Assembly (NCBI RefSeq): GCF_000377645.1 | Contig: NZ_KB898479.1 | Coordinates: forward strand, 1-64,000 | Source: Thiomonas sp. FB-6 | GTDB lineage: Bacteria; Pseudomonadota; Gammaproteobacteria; Burkholderiales; Burkholderiaceae_C | Direction of reading: 5' to 3' | Length of the DNA: 64,000 nucleotides | Shown here: positions 57,567 to 64,000 of the stretch, piece by piece | Position numbering within the stretch: the first letter of the stretch is position 1 | Layout: each line of letters starts with the position of its first letter | The notes under the pieces: generated by a model | The model's input: only the letters and a program-made list of their open reading frames with translations | Told to the model about the DNA's origin: nothing | Databases searched by the model: none | Translations under genes and position numbers: made by a program

Positions 57567-58316
57567 TCAGTGAAAGGTGCCGCCCTCGCCCGGCGTGCCC
57601 GGGTCGGCGGCCATGGCCTCGCGCCACACGCGCAGCGGCACGTAGGTGCGCAGGCGCTGCAGCAGGCAGCGCGCCACCTCCGGCCCCGCTTCGTGGCCCA
57701 CGAAGGGCAGCACGTCGGCGGTGACGTCGGCGCCCAGGCGCACCAGGTGCTCGGCCGCCTCGACGGTCAGCGCGTAGGGCATGACCGGGTCGCGCTTGCC
57801 GTGCAGCAGGTGCAGCGTGGTGCCGGCGCTGGGCCGCGTGGGCAGCAGCGCGAAGCGCGCGCCGATGCCGGCCACGCGCCCGGCCGGCGCCTCGCGATCG
57901 CGCGTGGATTCCAGCGCCATGATGCCGCCCTGGGAGAAACCGACCAGCGCGGTCTGCGCCACCGTGGTGCCGGTCTCGCGCTGCCAGTGGCGGATCGCGT
58001 CGAGAAAACCGGGCATGGCCCGGGCCACCCGCTCGGCCCGGTTAGCTTCCGTGATGCCCTGCAGCTCGAACCACTGGTAGCCGCGCCCGGCGGCGCAGGG
58101 CTCGGGGGAACGCAGGCTGACCACGCAGGCCTGCGGGAATTCGGCCGCCAGGCTGCGCCCCAGGGGTTCCAGGTCGGCTTCGTCGGCACCGTAGCCGTGG
58201 AACAGCAGCACCAGCTGCTGCGCCTGGCCGGCGGGGCGGGCGATGACCCGCGAGGCAGGCGCCTGGGCGGGGATGGCGGCAGGGGCCGAAGTCGGGGTCG
58301 AGGCGGAAGGCGGCAT
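57567..58316 (-). CDS. Alpha/beta-hydrolase esterase (phospholipase/carboxylesterase family, YpfH-like)
   Basis: 249 residues. Nucleophile elbow GFSQGG, Asp in LLHGKRDPVMPYA and His in FVGHEAG form the triad; LFHGYGADEADLEPLG carries the oxyanion loop. A 25-residue Ala/Pro/Ser N-terminal tail is unusual but not a clear signal peptide. It converges on the enoyl-CoA hydratase gene. Confidence 0.88.
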   Translation of the reverse strand: MPPSASTPTSAPAAIPAQAPASRVIARPAGQAQQLVLLFHGYGADEADLEPLGRSLAAEFPQACVVSLRSPEPCAAGRGYQWFELQGITEANRAERVARAMPGFLDAIRHWQRETGTTVAQTALVGFSQGGIMALESTRDREAPAGRVAGIGARFALLPTRPSAGTTLHLLHGKRDPVMPYALTVEAAEHLVRLGADVTADVLPFVGHEAGPEVARCLLQRLRTYVPLRVWREAMAADPGTPGEGGTFH

Positions 58317-58412
58317 GTCAGTGCAGGGTCCGGGCGTGCGTGCATGCCCAGCATGCCATAGTGCACGCCGCCCGGCCAGTAGCGCGTCGCGGCAGGGGTT
58401 TTGCCGGCGGTC

Positions 58413-59027
58413 TCAGGACTTCCTGGCCTCGCGCTCGGCGGCCAGCGTGGCGGCCACCGCCGGGCGCTGGGCCACGCGCTCGAGGTAGGCCTGCAGCGCG
58501 GGCCAGCGCGACAGGTCCAGCTTCACGTGGTCCGACCAGCCCAGCACCGTGAACAGGTAGGCGTCGGCCACCGTGAACTGCGTGCCCATCAGGAAGTCCT
58601 GGGCGCCGAGGACCTGCGCCAGGTAGTCGAAGCGGCCGTACAGGCGCTGGCGCTGCAGTTCCTTGACCTCTTCGGAGAACTGGGGATTGAACAGCGGGCT
58701 GTACTGCTTGTGCAGTTCGGTGGAGATGAAGTTGAGCCACTCCTGCAGGCGGTAGCGTTCGAGGCTGCCGTTGGCCGGCGCCAGGCCCGACGCGGGCTTC
58801 TGGTCGGCCAGGTACTGCACGATGGCCGGGCCTTCGGTGAGCACCGAGCCGTCGTCGAGCTGCAGCACGGGCACGTAGCCCTTGGGGTTGACGGCGCGGA
58901 AGTCCTGGCCGCCGTCATAGGTCTTGGCGCCCAGGTCCACCTTCACCAGCTCGGCCGGCAGGCCGAGTTCGCGCAGCACGATGTGCGGGGACAGCGAGCA
59001 GGCGCCGGGGGAGAAATACAGTTTCAT
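58413..59027 (-). CDS. Glutathione S-transferase (beta class)
   Basis: 204 residues, MKLYFSPGACSLSPHIVLRE. Cys10 in PGACS is the beta-class catalytic residue, and GYVPVLQLDDGSVLTEGPAI with YLADQ is the glutathione site. It lies 12 bases after a YceI gene, so it is the last member of the marR-b561-yceI-yceI-gst run. Confidence 0.93.
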   Translation of the reverse strand: MKLYFSPGACSLSPHIVLRELGLPAELVKVDLGAKTYDGGQDFRAVNPKGYVPVLQLDDGSVLTEGPAIVQYLADQKPASGLAPANGSLERYRLQEWLNFISTELHKQYSPLFNPQFSEEVKELQRQRLYGRFDYLAQVLGAQDFLMGTQFTVADAYLFTVLGWSDHVKLDLSRWPALQAYLERVAQRPAVAATLAAEREARKS

Positions 59028-59039
59028 GGGAAGGGCTCC

Positions 59040-59699
59040 TCAGGAGGGGTTGCGCACGGATTCGAGGGCCACGCGCACGTGGATCTTGTGGCCGATGCCG
59101 GCCGAGTAGGTGTCGATGCCGAACTGGGTGCGGTCGATCACGCCGTCGGCGACGAAACCGCTGAGATAGCCGCCCCAGGGCTTGGGCAGCGAAGGCACGT
59201 CGCCGGCGCCGATCAGGCGCACGCGAAAGCTCACCGGACGGGTCACGCCGTGCAGCGTCAGCTCGCCGTGCAGCACGCCGCCGCGCGGGCCGTGCGGCAC
59301 GTAGCGGGTGCCGACGAAGTGCATGGTCGGGTACTTCGCGGCGTCGAGGAAGCCGGCGCCGGCGACCATCTTGTCACGCGCCGGCAGATAGGTGGTGACG
59401 CTGTCCACCTGCACCGTGATGTCGGCCTTGTCGGCCTTCGGGTCGCGCGGGTCGAAGTGGAAGCTGCCGCTGAGCCTGGTGAAAGCGCCGTCCACCAGCG
59501 CGACGCCGGCGTGGCCGATGCTGAACTGCACGCTCGAATGGTCGGGGTCGATCGTGTAGCTGCCGGCCGCATCGGCGTGTTGCACCGTATAGGCCTGCAC
59601 CGGCGCGGGCGCGTCGGCCGCGCCGGCGGGTGCCGCCAGCGCGACCAGCGAAAACGCGCCGCAGCCCAGCGCGAGACTCAGTCGGGAAAGGATGTTCAT
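59040..59699 (-). CDS. YceI-family periplasmic protein
   Basis: 219 residues with a signal peptide (LALGCGAFSLVALAAPAGAA). YceI lipocalin-like features: YTIDPDHSSVQFSIGHAGVA, KADITVQVDSVTTYLPARDK and GELTLHGVTRPVSF. Such proteins bind isoprenoid chains such as quinones. Second of two adjacent, divergent YceI paralogues in one operon. Confidence 0.92.
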   Translation of the reverse strand: MNILSRLSLALGCGAFSLVALAAPAGAADAPAPVQAYTVQHADAAGSYTIDPDHSSVQFSIGHAGVALVDGAFTRLSGSFHFDPRDPKADKADITVQVDSVTTYLPARDKMVAGAGFLDAAKYPTMHFVGTRYVPHGPRGGVLHGELTLHGVTRPVSFRVRLIGAGDVPSLPKPWGGYLSGFVADGVIDRTQFGIDTYSAGIGHKIHVRVALESVRNPS

Positions 59700-59733
59700 C
59701 GGAGATTTCCTGCTTGTCATGGGGGAAGGGAGA

Positions 59734-60327
59734 TCAGGGGGCGACCACCAGGTGCACGTGCACCGGAATGTCCGCCGCCACCACGCTGGTATCGGCCCAG
59801 CTGCCGCTGCCCAGGCCCCAGATGCCGCGCTGGAGCTTGAAATCGGCGTCCATGGCCAGCGCCTGGCCCTGCGCATGGGTGCTCACGAGCACGCGCAGCG
59901 GGTGCGTGACCCCGCGCACGGTGAACTGCCCGTCCACCCAGTAGCGCCCCGGACCGGCGGCACTCCAGGCGCTGGACACGAAGCGCGCCTGGGGGTCGGC
60001 CTTGGCGTCGAGCCAGTCGGCGCCGCGCAACAGCTCGTTGGTCTGGCCGCTGCCGGCGTCGACACTGGCCGTGTCCACCGAGACCTGCACGCTGTTGGTC
60101 TTCGGATCCTGCGGCGTGAAATGCACTTGCGCGTGCACGGTGCCGAAATGCCCCTTCATGGCCACGCCCATCTGCGTGGCCTGGAAGTCCACCTGGGCGC
60201 CGGGCTGCACCTGCGCATAGACCGCGGGAGCGGCCTGCGCTGCGGCGGAAAGGCCGAGCGCGGCCAGCGGGACGATGAAGGGGCGCGCGAGAGCCCGCGC
60301 GACACACGGGAAGGCCGAGTCGTACAT
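59734..60327 (-). CDS. YceI-family periplasmic protein
   Basis: 197 residues with a signal peptide ending near AAQAAPAVYA. Core: VDFQATQMGVAMKGHFGTV, VSVDTASVDAGSGQTNELLR and FTVRGVTHPLRV. AAGGAG stands 7 bases ahead of the ATG at 60327; a GTG three bases earlier is the alternative. It follows the b561 gene by 4 bases, a common pairing. Confidence 0.92.
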   Translation of the reverse strand: MYDSAFPCVARALARPFIVPLAALGLSAAAQAAPAVYAQVQPGAQVDFQATQMGVAMKGHFGTVHAQVHFTPQDPKTNSVQVSVDTASVDAGSGQTNELLRGADWLDAKADPQARFVSSAWSAAGPGRYWVDGQFTVRGVTHPLRVLVSTHAQGQALAMDADFKLQRGIWGLGSGSWADTSVVAADIPVHVHLVVAP

Positions 60328-60331
60328 CACC

Positions 60332-60880
60332 TCACTCCTTGGAAGGGCCGGGCAGCATGCGCAGCAGCACGCCGTCGCGGTCGATGAACTGGTGCTTCAG
60401 AGCCGCGCCCACGTGGGCCGCGACCACCGCGGCCATCGTGTAGTTCAGCAGGCCGTGCAGGCGCGCCAGGTCGCGGGCCAGCGCGTGGTCGGGCGCCAGC
60501 AGATTGGGCAGCGGCAGCACGCCCCACCACACCACCTGGACGCCCGCGGCCGAGCTCAGCGCCCAGCCGGACAGGGGGATGGCCAGGATCAGCAGGTACA
60601 GCAGGCCGTGCAGGGACTCGGCGGCACGTGCCTGCCAGCGCGGCACCGAGCCGGGCAGCGGCGGAGGCCGATGGCCGACGCGCCAGACGATGCGCAGCAC
60701 CACCAGCAGCAGCACGGTGATGCCGAACCACTTGTGCCAGGAATACAGCTCGAGCTTGCGCGGCGACAGTTGCAGCCCGTGCATGTACAGGCCGAGGGGA
60801 AACATCCCGAAGATCAGCAGGGCGACGAGCCAGTGCAACAGCATGGCGATACCGGTGTAGCGCCGGGACGGCTGGACCAT
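60332..60880 (-). CDS. Cytochrome b561 family protein
   Basis: 182 residues, four hydrophobic helices. Heme-ligand histidines fit HWLVALLIFG (helix 1), YSWHKWFGI (helix 2), LHGLLNYTM and AAHVGAALKH (helix 4). It can carry electrons between the quinone pool and superoxide or periplasmic partners such as YceI. It starts 2 bases after the marR stop, so it is under the same promoter. Confidence 0.92.
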   Translation of the reverse strand: MVQPSRRYTGIAMLLHWLVALLIFGMFPLGLYMHGLQLSPRKLELYSWHKWFGITVLLLVVLRIVWRVGHRPPPLPGSVPRWQARAAESLHGLLYLLILAIPLSGWALSSAAGVQVVWWGVLPLPNLLAPDHALARDLARLHGLLNYTMAAVVAAHVGAALKHQFIDRDGVLLRMLPGPSKE

Positions 60881-60882
60881 GG

Positions 60883-61389
60883 TCAGGATTCCTCGTGAGG
60901 GCCGGCAGGGCCGGGTTGCGCGCGCTGCGCCTGCTCGAAGGCCAGCCGGATCGCGTGCAGCAGTTCGGTGGCGCGGGCGAAGTCGACATCGGAAAGTCGT
61001 TCGAAGACCCGGCCCACGTGGGCGCCGTGCGCCGGGAACACCTGCTCGAACAGGGCCTGCCCGCGCTCGGTCAGGCACACGATCTGGCCGCGGCCGTCCT
61101 GCGGGTCCGGATCGCGGCGCACCAGTCCCTTCGCCAGCATACGGTCCACCACCCCGGTCAGCGTGCCCTTGGTGATCAGGGTCCTGGCGCCCAGGGTCTT
61201 GGGGTTCATGCCCGGGGTGTTGCCCAGCGTGGCCAGCACGTCGAACTGGGCCGGGGTCAGGCCTAGCTGAGCCACGTGCGCGGCCGAATAGCGCTCGAAA
61301 GCCTGGTAGGCGCGCACGAGTTCGCGCAGCAGCGGCAGGTGGGCGCGGGCGGAGCACATCGCGGGGCCAGGCGGGGGTGAGGGATGCAT
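60883..61389 (-). CDS. MarR-family transcriptional regulator
   Basis: 168 residues. Winged helix: GLTPAQFDVLATLGNTPGMN, KTLGARTLITKGTLTGVVDR and the wing RRDPDPQDGRGQIVCLTERG. First gene of a five-gene run with b561, two yceI and a gst. A symmetric site in its own promoter suggests autoregulation. The inducer is unknown; no conserved peroxide-sensing Cys of OhrR type is at the N-terminus apart from Cys12, which is not in the usual context. Confidence 0.9.
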   Translation of the reverse strand: MHPSPPPGPAMCSARAHLPLLRELVRAYQAFERYSAAHVAQLGLTPAQFDVLATLGNTPGMNPKTLGARTLITKGTLTGVVDRMLAKGLVRRDPDPQDGRGQIVCLTERGQALFEQVFPAHGAHVGRVFERLSDVDFARATELLHAIRLAFEQAQRAQPGPAGPHEES

Positions 61390-61407
61390 GCAAGGAAGGG
61401 ATAGCAG

Positions 61408-61437
61408 ATACTAGTTCGCGTTAGAACAATATGTAAT
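61408..61437 (-). promoter_or_regulatory. marR promoter with symmetric operator in the spacer
   Basis: On the minus strand -35 ATTACA (61432-61437) and -10 TAGTAT (61408-61413) lie 18 bases apart. The spacer holds GTTC-N6-GAAC (61414-61427), an inverted repeat well placed for repression by a MarR dimer. Confidence 0.6.
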
Positions 61438-61469
61438 GCCCCGATATTTCGTAGGGCTTTTGACCCGGA

Positions 61470-63521
61470 TCAGGCCTCCGTGTCCTCGGCCCGCGGGCCC
61501 AGGCGCCACGACAGGCCGCTGCTGCGCCGGGTCACGCGCTCCAGGCCCTGGCGCAGCGCGCCCTCCTGCGCGGTGAACAGGCTCAGGCGCGAGCGCGCGC
61601 GGGTCACGCCGGTGTAGACCAGTTCGCGGGTCACGCCCAGCCCGTCGCCCAGCACCAGCAGGGCATGCGCGAACTCCGAACCCTGCGACTTGTGCACGGT
61701 CGTGGCGAAGGCCGTCTCCACGTGGGCCAGGCGCCCGGGGGACACCCAGCGCACCCCCGCGGCCTGCGCGAAGGCCACGCGCAGCGCGCCTGCCGGCCCG
61801 CGCAGCGCGATGCCCACGTCTCCGTTGAACAAGCCCAGTTCGGGATCGTTGCGCGTGACCATCACCGGACGTGCCTCGTACCACGGCGCGCCCTCGCCCA
61901 GCAGCGAACGTGCGCGCAGCGCCTGCTCGATCTGGCGATTCATCGCCTCGACCCCCCAGGGCCCCTGGCGCAAGGCGCACAGCACGCGCAGCGCATCGAA
62001 ACCCTGCAGCACGCGCAGGGCCCAGGCATCGGCCTGTCCGCGCTCGCCTTCGACGCCGGCACGCGCCAGTTGCAGGCAGGCGCGCAGCCCCGCGTCGGCC
62101 AGCACGGCCTCGCACACATCGCGCGGCTGCGCCTCGGCGTGCCAGCGCAGGTCCTCATGCCCGCGCAGTTGCGTCTGAGCCAGGCCCGCATCGCCGCGAT
62201 TGACCGCGTCGGCCAGCGCGGCGATGCCCCCGCCGAAACGCCGGCTGCGACGCAGCATCGACACCTGCTGGGCCAGCAGCGGCCCGGCCGCGTCCTGCAA
62301 CTCCGGCGGGATGGTCTGCCCGCACAGTTCGCGTACCTCGCACACCGTCTGCGGCCGGTAGTGTCCATCGCGCGCATGCGCGCACAACTCGCCGAGCACG
62401 GCACCCGCCTCCACGCTGGCCAGCTGGTCGCTGTCGCCCAGCAGCACCAGGCGCGCATGCGCGGGCAGCGCATCGAGCAGGTCGGCCATCATTTCCAGGT
62501 GCACCATGGAGGCCTCGTCCACCAGCAGCACGTCCAGGTCCAGCGGGTTGCCGGCGTGATGCCGCAGACGCCGCGTGTCGCCGCGCGCGCCCAGCAGTGC
62601 GTGCAGGGTGCGCGCGGGAGCGATACGCGAGGCCAGGCGCAGCGCGGACTCGTGCTCGCCCAGGCGGCCGGCGAGCTCGCGCAGCGCGCCGTCGATGGAC
62701 TGCTTCAGGCGCGCGGCGGCCTTGCCCGTGGGCGCCGCCAGCGCCACGCGCAACTGTTCGGGCCGGGGCGCGGTGGCGAACAGCAGCACCAGCAGGCGCG
62801 CGGCGGTGAAGGTCTTGCCCGTGCCGGGCCCGCCGGTGATCACGCCCACCCCGGAGCGCAGCGCCAGCGCGCAGGCGATGCGCTGCCAGTCGAGCGGCGC
62901 ATCGGCAGGCGCATCGGCCGGGGCGTCGGTTGCGGCGTCGGTTGCGGCGTCGGTTGCGGCGTCGGTTGCGGCGCACGCGGCGCCCGCTTCGCCGAACAGC
63001 AGGCGCAGCGCCGCCGCCGTGCGCGGCGCGCCCGGCGCCTCGCGGCGCCGGGCGCGCGCAAGCCATTGCCCGGCCAGGCGCCGCTCGTACTCCCGATAGC
63101 GCCGCAGGTACAGGCGCCCCTGCTCGAACACCAGCGGCTGGCCCCGGTCGGCGCCGTCGCCCGCATCCACGCACCACACCGCCTCGGCGTCGCGCAGCGC
63201 GCGCGTCCACGCCGTCGCCGGGTCCTCGCCCGCCGGTGCCAGCTCGCCCGCCAGCTCCAGCAGCTGCGCGGCCAGCGCCGGCTGCAGGCCCAGTTCCGCC
63301 CAGGCCGGCCCGTGCAGGTCCAGGCAGACATGCCCGAGACCTTCGAGCTGCGCCACCAGCGCGGCCGCCAGCAGCACCTGCGGGTCGTCGCGCGGCGCGG
63401 CCTCGGCGACGAAGCCGGCGAAGCCCGCGTCCAGATGGCGCAACCATCCGGCCTGCGCCCAGGCGCGCAGGCAGCGCAGCACGCGCTCGCGCTCGGCCGC
63501 GGCGAACAGGGGCAGATTCAT
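61470..63521 (-). CDS. recD: RecBCD enzyme subunit RecD (exodeoxyribonuclease V alpha)
   Basis: 683-residue 5'-3' helicase of double-strand break repair. Walker A GGPGTGKTFTA, APTGKAAARLKQS, Walker B LLVDEASMVHLEMMADLL, GDSDQLASVEAGAVLG and the C-terminal VHKSQGSEF are present. A stretch of ATDA/APADA repeats (encoded by 12-base units at 62899-62970) sits just before the helicase core as a flexible linker. The start overlaps the recB stop by four bases (recB-recD order). Confidence 0.95.
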   Translation of the reverse strand: MNLPLFAAAERERVLRCLRAWAQAGWLRHLDAGFAGFVAEAAPRDDPQVLLAAALVAQLEGLGHVCLDLHGPAWAELGLQPALAAQLLELAGELAPAGEDPATAWTRALRDAEAVWCVDAGDGADRGQPLVFEQGRLYLRRYREYERRLAGQWLARARRREAPGAPRTAAALRLLFGEAGAACAATDAATDAATDAATDAPADAPADAPLDWQRIACALALRSGVGVITGGPGTGKTFTAARLLVLLFATAPRPEQLRVALAAPTGKAAARLKQSIDGALRELAGRLGEHESALRLASRIAPARTLHALLGARGDTRRLRHHAGNPLDLDVLLVDEASMVHLEMMADLLDALPAHARLVLLGDSDQLASVEAGAVLGELCAHARDGHYRPQTVCEVRELCGQTIPPELQDAAGPLLAQQVSMLRRSRRFGGGIAALADAVNRGDAGLAQTQLRGHEDLRWHAEAQPRDVCEAVLADAGLRACLQLARAGVEGERGQADAWALRVLQGFDALRVLCALRQGPWGVEAMNRQIEQALRARSLLGEGAPWYEARPVMVTRNDPELGLFNGDVGIALRGPAGALRVAFAQAAGVRWVSPGRLAHVETAFATTVHKSQGSEFAHALLVLGDGLGVTRELVYTGVTRARSRLSLFTAQEGALRQGLERVTRRSSGLSWRLGPRAEDTEA
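62899..62970. repeat. 12-bp tandem repeat inside recD
   Basis: Six 12-base units: two variants (GCATCGGCAGGC, GCATCGGCCGGG) then four perfect copies of GCGTCGGTTGCG. Unit length is a multiple of three, so copy changes keep frame and only change the linker length. Confidence 0.9.
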
Positions 63522-64000
63522 CGCCGCGGCTCCTCCAGGGTCTCGCCCTCGCTCAGCAGGCGATCCAGCCGGTCCAGCCAGTCCACGTCGGCCGGCATGG
63601 CGAAACAGCCGCGTTCGGGCCCCTCGATGCCGCGCAGGAACAGGCACAGCGCGCCGCCGAGCTGGCGCCGCGGCTCGTAGGCGGCGCCCAGGCGCTGGCG
63701 CAGCAGGCGGTGCAGCGCCAGCAGGTACAGCATGGCCTGCACGTCGTAGCGATGCGCGGCCATCGCCTGCGCCAGCGCCTCGGCGTGGTAGTCGGCATCG
63801 CGATCGCCCAGCGCGTTGGACTTGTAGTCCAGCACCCAGTAGCGCCCTTCGTGCTCGAACACGAGGTCGGCGAAGCCCATGACCAGCCCGTGCACGCGGC
63901 GCTCGTCCAGGCGCGCGCGCTCGCGGGTGCCCAGCCAGGCCTGCGCGCACAGGCGGTCCAGCGCCGCCGCGCTGGCGGCGTCCACGGGGAACCAGAATTC
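63518..64000 (-). CDS. recB: RecBCD enzyme subunit RecB, C-terminal nuclease part (5' end beyond window)
   Basis: About 160 codons are visible and the frame stays open to the right edge. The nuclease motif is intact: MGFADLVFEHEGRYWVLDYK followed by SN, with YDVQAMLYLLALHRLLRQRL, the QxxxY-type motif. This is the single RecB nuclease site that cuts both strands. It overlaps recD by four bases. Confidence 0.93.
   Translation of the reverse strand, partial: EFWFPVDAASAAALDRLCAQAWLGTRERARLDERRVHGLVMGFADLVFEHEGRYWVLDYKSNALGDRDADYHAEALAQAMAAHRYDVQAMLYLLALHRLLRQRLGAAYEPRRQLGGALCLFLRGIEGPERGCFAMPADVDWLDRLDRLLSEGETLEEPRR

Overview
The window comes from a very GC-rich Gram-negative bacterium. Lines I counted by hand in core genes run at about 75-80% G+C. 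Gene content and order (trxB divergent from a Crp/Fnr regulator, then ftsK-lolA-rarA; rpsP-rimM-trmD-rplS; argD-argF; rpsT next to murJ; a BoxR-type regulator; DUF2844/DUF3443 pair; Ohr; MarR/cytochrome b561/YceI) point to a betaproteobacterium of the order Burkholderiales. I cannot fix the genus.

Layout. 1-2822: branched-chain amino-acid ABC transporter genes livH-livM-livG (livG cut by the left edge). 3207-14817: housekeeping genes rarA, lolA, ftsK, a Crp/Fnr regulator, trxB, orn, an M48 protease, rsgA, argF and argD. 14984-15480: a decayed PAS/EAL gene carrying a copy of a dispersed structured repeat. 15594-28059: rpsT, murJ, a DksA-like protein, purM, a PerM-type permease, hda, a HAD phosphatase, pcnB, folK, the rpsP-rimM-trmD-rplS ribosome/tRNA cluster, a CoA-pyrophosphatase-type NUDIX protein and a CobD/CbiB-like membrane protein. 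28102-40518: htpG, tatD, tRNA-Ser(GCU), an O-antigen-ligase-type protein, a glycosyltransferase-like protein, an MFS symporter, a DUF2817 peptidase-like protein, a small unknown protein, a TPR-glycosyltransferase with a mosaic interior, ohr, and dinB behind a LexA box. 40549-51564: four consecutive large cyclic-di-GMP proteins. 51578-53407: two type IV pilin genes behind a textbook sigma-54 promoter, and a divergent HTH/Sel1 protein. 53380-57493: DUF3443/DUF2844 secreted pair, a DUF4863 gene and boxR sharing an operator region, and an enoyl-CoA hydratase. 57567-61389: an esterase, then a marR-b561-yceI-yceI-gst operon. 61470-64000: recD and the 3' end of recB.

How parts work together. The cyclic-di-GMP block next to pilin genes suggests surface or motility control. 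Two of its proteins have an unusual order in which a globin-coupled-sensor-like domain lies between a GGDEF and an EAL domain. One paralogue keeps the heme histidine and the GGDEF motif; the other has lost both. This is the most novel-looking protein arrangement here. The most novel-looking DNA element is a repeat of about 80 bp present in three copies. Its stems show paired, compensating changes between copies. One copy sits in a dead PAS/EAL gene and one has been absorbed in frame into a live GGDEF gene.
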